A DNA stretch of 64,000 bases, taken from positions 1 through 64,000 of the forward strand of contig CALKHN010000051.1 in the NCBI GenBank assembly GCA_937991535.1, given 5' to 3'. The notes beneath the pieces are model-generated. The model did not search any database. It was not told where the DNA came from and was given only the letters and a program-made list of their open reading frames with translations. Numbering within the stretch: position 1 is the stretch's first letter; each line of letters begins with the position of its first letter. Of the stretch, positions 25,506 to 33,054 are shown piece after piece. A program made the translations under genes and the position numbers. This stretch comes from an uncultured Sphingobacteriales bacterium (lineage in GTDB: Bacteria; Bacteroidota; Bacteroidia; Chitinophagales; Chitinophagaceae).

Positions 25506-25958
25506 ATGAAATGGATCACCCGTGAGCGACCCAAAATAGACCGTATCGCCTGTCCCTGGCTGATCAAAAATTTCATCGACAAAGAAGCAGTTTTTATCTA
25601 TGTTCCCAAAGAGCTTGTCTTTGAAAAAGCCAAAGAACTGGATGCAATACCTTATGACATTCCGGAAGGGGAGTACTCCCACTACGGAGATGAATGCACT
25701 TTTGATTTTATTTTAAAAAAACATCATGTTACAGATGCCGCCTTGTTGCAGGTAGCAGGCATTGTGAGAGGTGCAGATACCAATCAGTTCGGATTAGCGC
25801 CTCAATCGGCTGGTCTATGGGCAATTTCAGCCGGGCTTTCCTATAACTATAAAGACGATCATGAGCAATTGGCAATAGGGATGAAATTATATGATGCCCT
25901 GTATAGCTGGGCCAAATATTTGCAAGCAGAAAAACACACCTGGAATCCGGTTCCTTAA
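25506..25958 (+). CDS. Stand-alone ChrB domain chromate resistance protein
   Basis: A 150-residue protein matching almost the whole sensor half of the preceding gene (MKWITRERPKIDRIACPWLI, YVPKELVFEKAKELDAIPYD, YDALYSWAKYLQAEKHTW). The two are paralogues and clearly arose by duplication, with the HTH part lost or gained in one. It is likely a cytosolic chromate resistance factor of the Chrome_Resist family, whose biochemistry is poorly known. It precedes chrA by 14 bp. Confidence 0.85.
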   Translation: MKWITRERPKIDRIACPWLIKNFIDKEAVFIYVPKELVFEKAKELDAIPYDIPEGEYSHYGDECTFDFILKKHHVTDAALLQVAGIVRGADTNQFGLAPQSAGLWAISAGLSYNYKDDHEQLAIGMKLYDALYSWAKYLQAEKHTWNPVP

Positions 25959-25972
25959 AAAATATTTCATAA

Positions 25973-27118
25973 ATGATTGTTCCCGCTTATACTTTAAAGC
26001 AACTGATTGTCTACTTTCTGAAACTTGGCGCTATTGGTTTTGGGGGACCGGTAGCTCTTGTAGGATATATGCATCGTGACCTGGTGGAAAAACAAAAATG
26101 GATAACCGGTGACGATTACAAAGAGGGGGTGGCGCTCGCACAATTGGCACCAGGCCCATTGGCGGCTCAATTAGCTATCTACCTCGGATATGTACACTAT
26201 CGAATTTTAGGAGCAACACTGGCCGGGATCGCTTTTGTTTTACCGTCTTTCTTTATGGTGCTGGGGTTAGGAGATGTGTATGTTAAGGCAGGTGGATTGC
26301 CGTGGATGCAGGCGGTTTTTTATGGCATAGGAGCCGCCGTAATTGGTATTATTGCCATCAGCAGTTATAAGCTTACCCGAAAGAGCTTAGGCAAAGACGC
26401 ATCGTTATGGATTATTTTTCTTGTCCTGGCTATCACAACTTTTATTACAGAAACAGAAAACCTTTGGTTGATGCTGGGGGCAGGAATAATTGCATGGATC
26501 TATAAATCGCCACCCAAATTCAATAAGGGGCTGAATACAATTTTTCTTGTACCCGTCTTATTACAAGTGACGAATAATATACTGCTTAATGATAAACTAT
26601 CACAAATAGGTTGGTTTTTCTTCAAAGCGGGGGCTTTTGTTTTTGGGAGTGGACTGGCTATTGTGCCATTCTTGTATGGTGGAGTAGTGAAAGAATACCA
26701 ATGGCTGAACGAACAACAATTCCTTGATGCCGTTGCAGTAGCTATGATCACACCCGGACCGGTAGTTATTACTGTTGGCTTTATTGGTTACCTTGTAGCG
26801 GGTGTGCCTGGCGCCTGCGTGGCATCTTTAGCTACTTTTTTGCCTTGCTATCTTTTTACGATTATTCCTGCTCCTTATTTTAAAAAATACGGAAAGCAGC
26901 CTGCTATAAAGGCTTTTGTTGATGGAATAACCGCAGCCGCTATAGGTGCAATTGCCGGTGCTGTATTTGTTCTGGGTAAAAGGCAACTCATGGATATAAC
27001 TTCGGTCATAATAGCTGTTCTCACAATATTAGTATTATTAAGGTTTAAGAAGATTCAGGAACCATTTATTATACTTGTAGCTGCCATTTTGGGACTTTTT
27101 ATTAAAAATTATTTGTAA
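25973..27118 (+). CDS. chrA: Chromate transporter ChrA
   Basis: A 381-residue inner-membrane protein with two homologous CHR domains (bidomain, long-chain type). The first has the signature KLGAIGFGGPVALVGYMHRD and the second FKAGAFVFGSGLAIVPFLYG. Both have the PGP motif (APGPLAAQLA; TPGPVVITVGFIGYL). ChrA exports chromate by chemiosmotic antiport. It follows two ChrB-domain genes, so this is a chromate resistance operon. The N-terminal domain has the usual GFGGP loop intact, so function is expected. Confidence 0.93.
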   Translation: MIVPAYTLKQLIVYFLKLGAIGFGGPVALVGYMHRDLVEKQKWITGDDYKEGVALAQLAPGPLAAQLAIYLGYVHYRILGATLAGIAFVLPSFFMVLGLGDVYVKAGGLPWMQAVFYGIGAAVIGIIAISSYKLTRKSLGKDASLWIIFLVLAITTFITETENLWLMLGAGIIAWIYKSPPKFNKGLNTIFLVPVLLQVTNNILLNDKLSQIGWFFFKAGAFVFGSGLAIVPFLYGGVVKEYQWLNEQQFLDAVAVAMITPGPVVITVGFIGYLVAGVPGACVASLATFLPCYLFTIIPAPYFKKYGKQPAIKAFVDGITAAAIGAIAGAVFVLGKRQLMDITSVIIAVLTILVLLRFKKIQEPFIILVAAILGLFIKNYL

Positions 27119-27139
27119 GTCACCTTAAAAACGATAAAT

Positions 27140-28090
27140 ATGAAATTCCTTCTCTTGTTATGCAGTTGTTTAGTACTCTTGTTTGCCTGTAACCAGCAAG
27201 CCACTATAGAAGGCAATGTAGCCACCAATCCAAAGGACACCATCCCGTGTCCTTCCGGTAGTAGTAAATTAGACATTGCCAAAATAGAGCAAATAACAGG
27301 TATGAGAGGTGCAGAGAAAAATGGCGAATATAAAATAACTGTACCTCAGAATGATCTGAATATTATAGTGGATGGTTTTAAAATAATTCCGCCAATGGGA
27401 TTGGGAAGCTGGGCTGCCTTCACAGTTTGCGGTGACAGCGCTATGGTAATGGGTGATATCATTGTAACCGAAAATGACCTGAAACCGGTGCAGCAAGAGG
27501 TGATCAGCCGGGGTTTTACCATTACTGCCATACACAATCATTTTGTCCGTAACCAGCCCAATGTGATGTATATGCATATAGACGGAAAAGGGAAGGTCGA
27601 AGATTTGTCTGTGGGCGTCAAAGGTATTTTTGACAAGGTAAAGAAGTCCAGGGGAAAAGATCCGAAAGCCAGCCCGGCTGATAGTGTAGTCAATACTTTA
27701 AATACTGCCATGCTGGATTCGATAATAGGCCAAAAGGGTGAGATGAGTAAAGGAGTTTATAAGCATACAATTGGCAGACCCGATGTAGCTTTACGGGAAC
27801 ATGGCATTCCCGTAAGCACCTTCATGGGATTTAATACCTGGGCCGCCTGGCAGGGCACACCTGAAAAAGCTGCTGTTGCAGGAGATTTTACCATGCTTGA
27901 AAATGAGGTAGCCCCGGTAATAAAAGCATTAATTGAAAATGGAATTGAAGTGGTGGCTGTACATAACCACATGGTACATGAAAAGCCAAGAGTATTTTTT
28001 TTACATTATTGGGGAATAGGAAATGCAGAAAAAATAGCTATAGGGTTAAAGGAAGCTTTGAATCAAACAGGTGCAAAAATGAAACACTGA
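27140..28090 (+). CDS. DUF1259 (LppY/LpqO-type) lipoprotein, tandem domains
   Basis: A 316-residue lipoprotein (lipobox LLFAC, Cys about 17) consisting of two DUF1259 repeats. Each carries an HNH-x-V...P...MHID or LHYWG pattern: AIHNHFVRNQPNVMYMHIDG and AVHNHMVHEKPRVFFLHYWG. The conserved His residues could bind metal. Homologues are named LppY/LpqO in mycobacteria; no function is proven. It comes 21 bp after chrA and is probably the last gene of the chromate operon. Confidence 0.85.
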   Translation: MKFLLLLCSCLVLLFACNQQATIEGNVATNPKDTIPCPSGSSKLDIAKIEQITGMRGAEKNGEYKITVPQNDLNIIVDGFKIIPPMGLGSWAAFTVCGDSAMVMGDIIVTENDLKPVQQEVISRGFTITAIHNHFVRNQPNVMYMHIDGKGKVEDLSVGVKGIFDKVKKSRGKDPKASPADSVVNTLNTAMLDSIIGQKGEMSKGVYKHTIGRPDVALREHGIPVSTFMGFNTWAAWQGTPEKAAVAGDFTMLENEVAPVIKALIENGIEVVAVHNHMVHEKPRVFFLHYWGIGNAEKIAIGLKEALNQTGAKMKH

Positions 28091-28799
28091 TTTATAATAA
28101 CGACCAGGACGCATCAATTTGGCATGCACATTTTTCACTGCTTCCATCCATGCAGCTCTTTCGCTTCCATTTCGCCAGGCCAACACTCCATTCAGGCTTG
28201 GCAACCTTTGCCCACTGCACAAACCTCCAGCGCATAAGGTGGACACAACCCTGAATTCCCAAAAGCTCATTACAGCGTTTGCCGCTGTCTGTCATTCGCT
28301 GCAAAGCAGCATACCCGGATTACATTGAAGAGGATTTTAAAACCGGCTATCATTCAAGATTGAGATAAGCTATTAAAAGATCCGGCACAGTAAACCCGTC
28401 TTATTTCTTTTACGCCTACGGCAAATAAGCCGTGAGAACTGTACCGGGCAATACCATTGGGAATTGAGATTGGCTCGCTGCTCACCAAACACAATTCCAG
28501 AAACCATAAACAATTGCTTTAGATTCCTAAAAGAGAATAGATCCTCATTCAACTAACCTTGCCGCAAATTTATTGTCCTGCTCCGTGCGGAACAAGGTCT
28601 TCGCCTTCGTAAACTACGGCTTGCCTCCGGTTTTCAAAATAATCTCCACCTGATTCTGCTTACACTATCCATCACTGGGTAGTATTTTTTTGAAAAACCT
28701 TGTTTCTCTTCCGCAGTCCTAATGCCTGGTCGCTATCGGTAAATGAATGAAGCGCTCTGCTGAATTCAACATTTATAAACACAATTAAAATTTTGAGTT
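28091..28799. other. 709-bp intergenic block upstream of ssb
   Basis: No gene with a convincing start is seen on either strand. The stretch is more G+C-rich than usual spacers and has short codable pieces on the minus strand (for example VEFSRALHSFTDSDQALGLR near 28770-28700 and AESGGDYFENRRQAVVYEGE near 28660-28590) that are broken by stops. It may hold decayed coding sequence or a structured leader. A nested hairpin at 28382-28447 is listed separately. Confidence 0.5.
28382..28447 (+). ncRNA. Candidate structured RNA element
   Basis: An outer stem CCGGCACAGT (28382-28391) / ACTGTACCGG (28438-28447), with one G-U pair, encloses an inner hairpin ACGGC (28418-28422) / GCCGT (28429-28433) with an AAATAA loop. 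TTATTT and AAATAA inside could pair alternatively. The nesting suggests a leader or small RNA before ssb. No known family is recognised, and the strand is a guess. Confidence 0.35.
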
Positions 28800-29186
28800 A
28801 TGGAAATGACAGCAAGGTTAACAGGTGATGCAAAAATCAGCACCCTGAAAAATGACAGGCAGGTAGTAAACTTTAGTGTTGCCATTAATGACAGCTACAA
28901 GGCCAAAGGTAATAGCGAAGTAACGAAAATTGTAACCTATGTGCAGTGCGATTATTGGGTAAACCCCGCTATTGCCCGGTATCTGACCAAAGGCATATTG
29001 GTAGAATTACAAGGGCGTGTTGGCGTAAACGCTTATACCGGCAAAGATGGTGAAGCGAAAGCCACATTAACCTTTCATGTAAATACCATTAAGCTGCATG
29101 GCAATGGTAAGCAGCAGGATAATAATGGCAAAATAGTACCAATGGAAGCAGATGTAAAAGTTCCTGCAGATGATCTGCCTTTTTAA
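28800..29186 (+). CDS. ssb: Single-stranded DNA-binding protein
   Basis: A 128-residue OB-fold SSB: TARLTGDAKISTLKNDRQVVNFSVAIND at the N-terminus, QCDYWVNPAIARYLTKGILVELQGRVG in the middle, and a short acidic/hydrophobic tail ending DDLPF, the usual SSB protein-interaction tip. It is divergent from a typical chromosomal SSB and sits at the head of mobile-element genes, so it is probably the element copy that protects transferred single strands. A terminator follows directly. Confidence 0.93.
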   Translation: MEMTARLTGDAKISTLKNDRQVVNFSVAINDSYKAKGNSEVTKIVTYVQCDYWVNPAIARYLTKGILVELQGRVGVNAYTGKDGEAKATLTFHVNTIKLHGNGKQQDNNGKIVPMEADVKVPADDLPF

Positions 29187-29193
29187 ACTTTTA

Positions 29194-29228
29194 TACCAGC
29201 CTGATTGAATTCCAGGCTGGTACTTTTT
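29194..29228 (+). terminator. Rho-independent terminator after ssb
   Basis: Perfect 10-bp stem TACCAGCCTG / CAGGCTGGTA with a 9-nt loop, then CTTTTT. It lies 8 bp after the ssb stop. Confidence 0.85.
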
Positions 29229-29305
29229 CCCAATTAAATTTTATGTAAGCAACAAACCACAGTAATACCACCTGTGGGATACAAATTAAAACCGGGTAAT
29301 GCATT

Positions 29306-30370
29306 ATGGCACATAATATCAATTTCAATGAACAAACAGGTAAGCACAGCTTTTTTTCAGTAAAAGAAAAAGCCTGGCATGGGTTGGGACAAATAGTAGA
29401 AGGCTATCCCACCAGCGCCGAGGCGCTAAAGTTTGCAGGACTGGATTATGCAGTAGAGAAAAGAAAACTCTTTACCTATGACAACGAAAACCAGGCAGCG
29501 GATGAGGATATTGAAATCAAAATTCCGGAAATGGAAGTACCCAATTATTTTGCAACAGTCAGAACAGATAATGAAACTGTGCTGGGTGTTGTAGGCAGGG
29601 ATTATGAAGTGGTACAAAATACAGATGCCTTTAGTTTCTTTGATGCTATTGTAGATGGTGATGGTATCCAGTATGAAACCGCCGGCGCTTTAGGAAAAGG
29701 GGAGCGGGTCTTTGTTACCGCTAAATTACCGGACTATATCAGAGTGGGTAATGATGATCTGATTGAACAATATTTATTTTTAACGACTTCTCATGATGGG
29801 TTCGGAAGCATTACCGCTGCCTTTACTCCCATTCGTATTGTGTGCAATAATACCTTAAATGCTGCCCTCCGCAATTGTAGCAACGCCATAAAAATAAGGC
29901 ATACAGCCAATGCGAAAGAAAGGCTGGAAGAAGCGCACAAACTGATGGGTATTACAAACCAGTTAAGTATCCAACTGGAAGAAATTTTTAACCGATGGAC
30001 AAAGATTAGCATAACAGATTCCGAAGTAAAGAAACTCATTCAAATGGCTTTAGTACCCAACAAGGAAGTGTTGCAAAATATACAGGCTGGTAAAGATGAT
30101 GAATTATCCACCTGCTTTAAGAACATGACAGATGCCGCTTTCGAATATGCAATGACCAACGAAACCCAGCAGTTAGAAACTACAAAGGGTAGTTTGTTCG
30201 GCGCTTATAACGGAGTGACTGGTTATTTTCAGAATATAAGGACCTACAAAAACGATGAAACAAAACTGAAATCATTGTTGTTTGGTGGTACAGGACAAAT
30301 GCGGACACAAAAAGCATTTAACCTGTGTGAGCATTTTGCAAAAAGCGAAAGGATAGGTTTTTTTAACTGA
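29306..30370 (+). CDS. DUF932 domain protein of mobile elements
   Basis: A 354-residue cytosolic protein of the DUF932 (phage/plasmid-like TIGR03299) family. Recognisable parts are EKAWHGLGQIVEGYPTSAEA near the N-terminus, VLGVVGRDYEVVQNTDAF, and the middle LTTSHDGFGSITAAFTPIRI followed by VCNNTLNAAL. Homologues are frequent on conjugative elements and phages; a role in DNA replication or protection has been suggested but not shown. It lies between ssb and the mobilisation genes and is closed by its own terminator. Confidence 0.85.
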   Translation: MAHNINFNEQTGKHSFFSVKEKAWHGLGQIVEGYPTSAEALKFAGLDYAVEKRKLFTYDNENQAADEDIEIKIPEMEVPNYFATVRTDNETVLGVVGRDYEVVQNTDAFSFFDAIVDGDGIQYETAGALGKGERVFVTAKLPDYIRVGNDDLIEQYLFLTTSHDGFGSITAAFTPIRIVCNNTLNAALRNCSNAIKIRHTANAKERLEEAHKLMGITNQLSIQLEEIFNRWTKISITDSEVKKLIQMALVPNKEVLQNIQAGKDDELSTCFKNMTDAAFEYAMTNETQQLETTKGSLFGAYNGVTGYFQNIRTYKNDETKLKSLLFGGTGQMRTQKAFNLCEHFAKSERIGFFN

Positions 30371-30379
30371 TTTTAGGGA

Positions 30380-30405
30380 AAAGGGGCATTGCAAAATGCC
30401 CCTTT
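30380..30405 (+). terminator. Rho-independent terminator after the DUF932 gene
   Basis: Stem AAAGGGGCATT / AATGCCCCTTT with a 4-nt loop, 9 bp past the stop. Confidence 0.75.
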
Positions 30406-30416
30406 AAAATGCCTGT

Positions 30417-30468
30417 AAAGCTGCCCCGCAATATGGTGACAGAATTTGAAAAATGGCGGGGCAGCTTT
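30417..30468. repeat. 13-bp perfect inverted repeat with 26-nt loop
   Basis: Arms AAAGCTGCCCCGC (30417-30429) and GCGGGGCAGCTTT (30456-30468) are perfectly complementary and far more G+C-rich than their surroundings. The spacing is too wide for a standard terminator, and one (30380-30405) already precedes it. It could be a structured RNA, a DNA hairpin used by the element, or a bidirectional stop. The remaining sequence to 30550 shows nothing else. Confidence 0.6.
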
Positions 30469-30550
30469 GATTATTTTGGAAACATTACGCTGCAACAGGA
30501 TCCCATGAAATATTAAATAAACTATCTTTACTTAGTCTCTGAAAACACCA

Positions 30551-30835
30551 TCATTTATTATCAATCGCCAATTTTAAAGCCCGCAAAACAGGATTATTAA
30601 CAGCAGGAGTTATATCAGCAATATCATACCAATTCCCCTCTTTTGTTTTGTATATTTTATAATTTTCTCCCTTACTGCCTGTGATAGAATATTCCTCCAA
30701 AACAGCGATAACAGCGCCTAACACATTGGTGATTTCAACTGGTTGTATGCTATACAAATACAGGCTGTTATCTTCAAGAATTATTTCCCTATTTTTTTCT
30801 CCGGTTAGCTCAGCTTCCATAATACAATAATACAT
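30551..30835 (-). CDS. Small hypothetical protein of the element
   Basis: A 94-residue frame from ATG 30835, or 89 residues from ATG 30820 (MEAELTGEKNREII). It is soluble, with no signal peptide. The sequence reads as alternating beta strands (SLYLYSIQPVEITNVLGAVI, then NYKIYKTKEGNWYDIADI) and ends in a short helix. No family is recognised. It is the only minus-strand gene of the mobilisation block and has its own promoter at 30853-30884, so it is probably expressed separately. Confidence 0.6.
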   Translation of the reverse strand: MYYCIMEAELTGEKNREIILEDNSLYLYSIQPVEITNVLGAVIAVLEEYSITGSKGENYKIYKTKEGNWYDIADITPAVNNPVLRALKLAIDNK

Positions 30836-30852
30836 TACCGAAGGTGTTGTGA

Positions 30853-30884
30853 CAAACTTATTTGGTTAACATACTAAAATACAA
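30853..30884 (-). promoter_or_regulatory. Promoter of the small minus-strand gene
   Basis: Read on the minus strand: -33 TTG at 30884-30882, a 21-bp spacer, and a -7 box TAAGTTTG at 30860-30853. This matches the Bacteroidota consensus TTG-N19-21-TAnnTTTG. Transcription would start near 30846. Confidence 0.6.
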
Positions 30885-31123
30885 GAAAACACCTGTTGCT
30901 TTTCGTTTGAAACTTACATTTATATTATTACACATTTATTAACGCATTTTTGGCAGTCTTTAAATAATCATTACCGGTTTTCTTAATAAATTTCAAACTT
31001 ATCCCTTCCTTTTATGGCTCCCAAAACTTAAGTTTTGAAGTATCTGTTATTTACGTAGCTATGCCGATTCCGCAAATAATATTCCTTTACTTTCTATTAT
31101 CTTTTATTAATCTTCTATCTCTC

Positions 31124-31154
31124 ACCTGTTCGGATTTTGAACAGGTCATCTTTT
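31124..31154 (+). terminator. Hairpin terminator without an obvious upstream gene
   Basis: Perfect 8-bp stem ACCTGTTC / GAACAGGT with a 7-nt loop, then CATCTTTTG. The nearest plus-strand gene ends 750 bp upstream behind another terminator, so this may end an unannotated small RNA within 30890-31124 or act as insulation before the mobilisation genes. Apart from this, the promoter and the oriT candidate, the 30836-31382 interval shows no gene. Confidence 0.55.
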
Positions 31155-31280
31155 GTTTTACAAATTAGTTTTGTGATAGCAAAAGACAATGAACTGTATA
31201 TGTCGTTTTGAACAGTCAAGGCCTCTTTTAAAATTAATCTTTACATCAGGTGACGGGATTGCCCGCTTTGCAGCAATCGG

Positions 31281-31345
31281 CAAGATGTACGTTTGTTTAA
31301 CAAACGGATCTTGTCCCTTACTCCGGAGTCGTAGGGGTCAGGGAA
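31281..31345. other. oriT: Candidate oriT region
   Basis: An interrupted palindrome spans 31281-31313: CAAGAT-gta-CGTTTGTT-t-AACAAACG-g-ATCTTG. Next to it a 10-bp palindrome ACTCCGGAGT is at 31320-31329, followed by a G-rich tract (GTAGGGGTCAGGGA). Nested hairpins just upstream of a MobC-type protein and a relaxase are the usual form of an origin of transfer. The nick site is not identified, and the assignment rests on position and structure only. Confidence 0.5.
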
Positions 31346-31382
31346 TAAATGATTTAATTGGTTATTGCGTAAATGAAAAGTG

Positions 31383-31772
31383 ATGACAGGAAAGAAAAAC
31401 AATCGTACCCGTTTTGTCGGACTCAGATTTACGCCAGATGAATATGATAAGATAGAACAGCGCAGGCAAACCACTACAACAAAGCATGTAAGTGAGTATA
31501 TACGCCGGGTTTTGCTGAATAGGGAGTTAACGGTAGGTATTCGCAATAAGTCCTTAGATGATTTTATGGCAGAGATGATCCTGTTGCGTGTTGAGCTAAA
31601 CCATATTGGCACCAACTTTAACCAGGCGGTCAAAAAGCTCAATACACTCTCCCATATAACAGAATTTAAAACATGGCTATCTCAACATGAAAACGACAAG
31701 CAAAACCTGTTAAACAAAATCAACAGTATAAAAGAAAAAATCAATCAAATTTCCGATCAGTGGTTGCAGTGA
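31383..31772 (+). CDS. mobC: MobC-like relaxosome accessory protein
   Basis: A 129-residue basic protein. The N-terminal part (TRFVGLRFTPDEYDKIEQRR) is a ribbon-helix-helix type segment, followed by SEYIRRVLLNRE and a C-terminal coiled region (LNHIGTNFNQAVKKLNTL) that is the bacterial MobC signature. These proteins bind oriT and help the relaxase open the strands. The stop overlaps the relaxase start by 13 bp, and the oriT-like hairpins lie 70 bp upstream, as expected for a relaxosome operon. ATG 31383 is chosen over a GTG directly before it. Confidence 0.85.
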   Translation: MTGKKNNRTRFVGLRFTPDEYDKIEQRRQTTTTKHVSEYIRRVLLNRELTVGIRNKSLDDFMAEMILLRVELNHIGTNFNQAVKKLNTLSHITEFKTWLSQHENDKQNLLNKINSIKEKINQISDQWLQ

Positions 31773-33043
31773 TCCATAGCAGTAATAGTATCCGAAATGC
31801 ACTTAATTATAACGAACAAAAGGTGCAGCAAAAACAGGCAAAGTGCCTGGCAGTTTGCGGCTACCCAAAGGATTTGGATGACCTGACATTTTCTCAGAAG
31901 CTATGCAGGTTAACCCATCTTGCTTCCCTAAATCAACGGGCGAAAGTCAACAGCGTTCACATTTCTTTAAACTTTGATCCGGGAGAAAAATTACCCGAAA
32001 CAACGTTGGAAAAGATTGCGAATGTGTATATGGAAAAGATAGGATTTGGCAAACAACCCTACCTGGTTTACCAGCATTTTGATGCAGGGCATCCACACCT
32101 GCACATTGTAACGACCAGCATACAGGCTGATGGAAAACGAATAGACATGCACAATCTTGGGCGAACTAAATCCCAGCAAGCCAGGGTGCAAATTGAAAAA
32201 GATTTTGGATTAATTGCTGCGGATAGCCGGAAACTAAAAGAAGTTTACCAGATCAAACCAGTATTAGCCCAGAGAATTAAATATGGTAAATCCGATACAC
32301 GCAGGGCCATTACCAATGTACTTGATGCAGTGTTAAACAACTACAAATTCAGTTCCCTTCCTGAATTGAACGCCGTACTTAAACTCTATAATGTTATAGC
32401 TGACAGGGGTAGTGAAGATTCACGGACTTTTCAGAAAAAGGGATTGGTATACCGGGTGCTCGATGAGAGAGGAGATAAGGTTGGTGTTCCCATCAAAGCC
32501 AGTCTGATCTATAGTAAACCCACCCTGAAATATCTTGAAACAAGGTTTGACTTGAATGAACCTTTAAAACAAAAACAGAAGCAGCACACAAAGACAACAA
32601 TAGACTGGGCATTGGAAAGGTTGACCAATCCCACACTTGATAGCTTAATAAAAGCCCTGGAGAAAGACCGGATTAATGTAGTAGTCCGGCAGAATAAAGA
32701 CGGCGTCATCTACGGGATTACGTATTTGGATCACACCACTAAGTGTGTATTTAATGGCAGTGACTTAGGGAAAGCCTATAGTGCTAAAGGCATCCTGGAA
32801 AGCTGTAAAGCTATACCTACCGATATATCCATACTAAAAGCAAACATCTTACAACAACCTCAAATTACCACGGAACAAAAAAATACTGTGGTGCAGCCAG
32901 CATGGAGTAGTAGTGCTATTGCAGTAAATAAAATAGGTAATGATCCCGAAGAAATAATGCGTCCTCTCTCATTAGCCAACTATACTCCTTACCAACTGAA
33001 ACGAAACAAAAAGAAGCGCAAGAAAAAAAGGTTACGATTTTAA
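31760..33043 (+). CDS. Relaxase / mobilisation nuclease
   Basis: A 427-residue relaxase starting with GTG inside the mobC end. The first 150 residues hold the conserved blocks of Bacteroidota relaxases: the N-terminal VIHSSNSIRNALNYNEQKV (Tyr in the first block), VNSVHISLNFDPGEKLPE, and the metal-binding three-His motif FDAGHPHLHIVTTSIQADG. The C-terminal half is basic, with a Lys/Arg-rich tail. The enzyme nicks oriT and stays covalently bound to the transferred strand. The coupling protein follows 11 bp downstream. Confidence 0.92.
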   Translation: MVAVIHSSNSIRNALNYNEQKVQQKQAKCLAVCGYPKDLDDLTFSQKLCRLTHLASLNQRAKVNSVHISLNFDPGEKLPETTLEKIANVYMEKIGFGKQPYLVYQHFDAGHPHLHIVTTSIQADGKRIDMHNLGRTKSQQARVQIEKDFGLIAADSRKLKEVYQIKPVLAQRIKYGKSDTRRAITNVLDAVLNNYKFSSLPELNAVLKLYNVIADRGSEDSRTFQKKGLVYRVLDERGDKVGVPIKASLIYSKPTLKYLETRFDLNEPLKQKQKQHTKTTIDWALERLTNPTLDSLIKALEKDRINVVVRQNKDGVIYGITYLDHTTKCVFNGSDLGKAYSAKGILESCKAIPTDISILKANILQQPQITTEQKNTVVQPAWSSSAIAVNKIGNDPEEIMRPLSLANYTPYQLKRNKKKRKKKRLRF

Positions 33044-33054
33044 AATATACCAAT

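Noticed and set aside
28046..28304. Two overlapping minus-strand frames of 70-74 residues after the DUF1259 gene
   Set aside because: They overlap each other and the DUF1259 end, lack a ribosome site and have no known domain; the region is described as a structured or decayed spacer instead.
31189..31383. 64-residue frame before mobC
   Set aside because: It runs through the oriT-like hairpins, so its codons follow the palindromes rather than a protein; no family is recognised.
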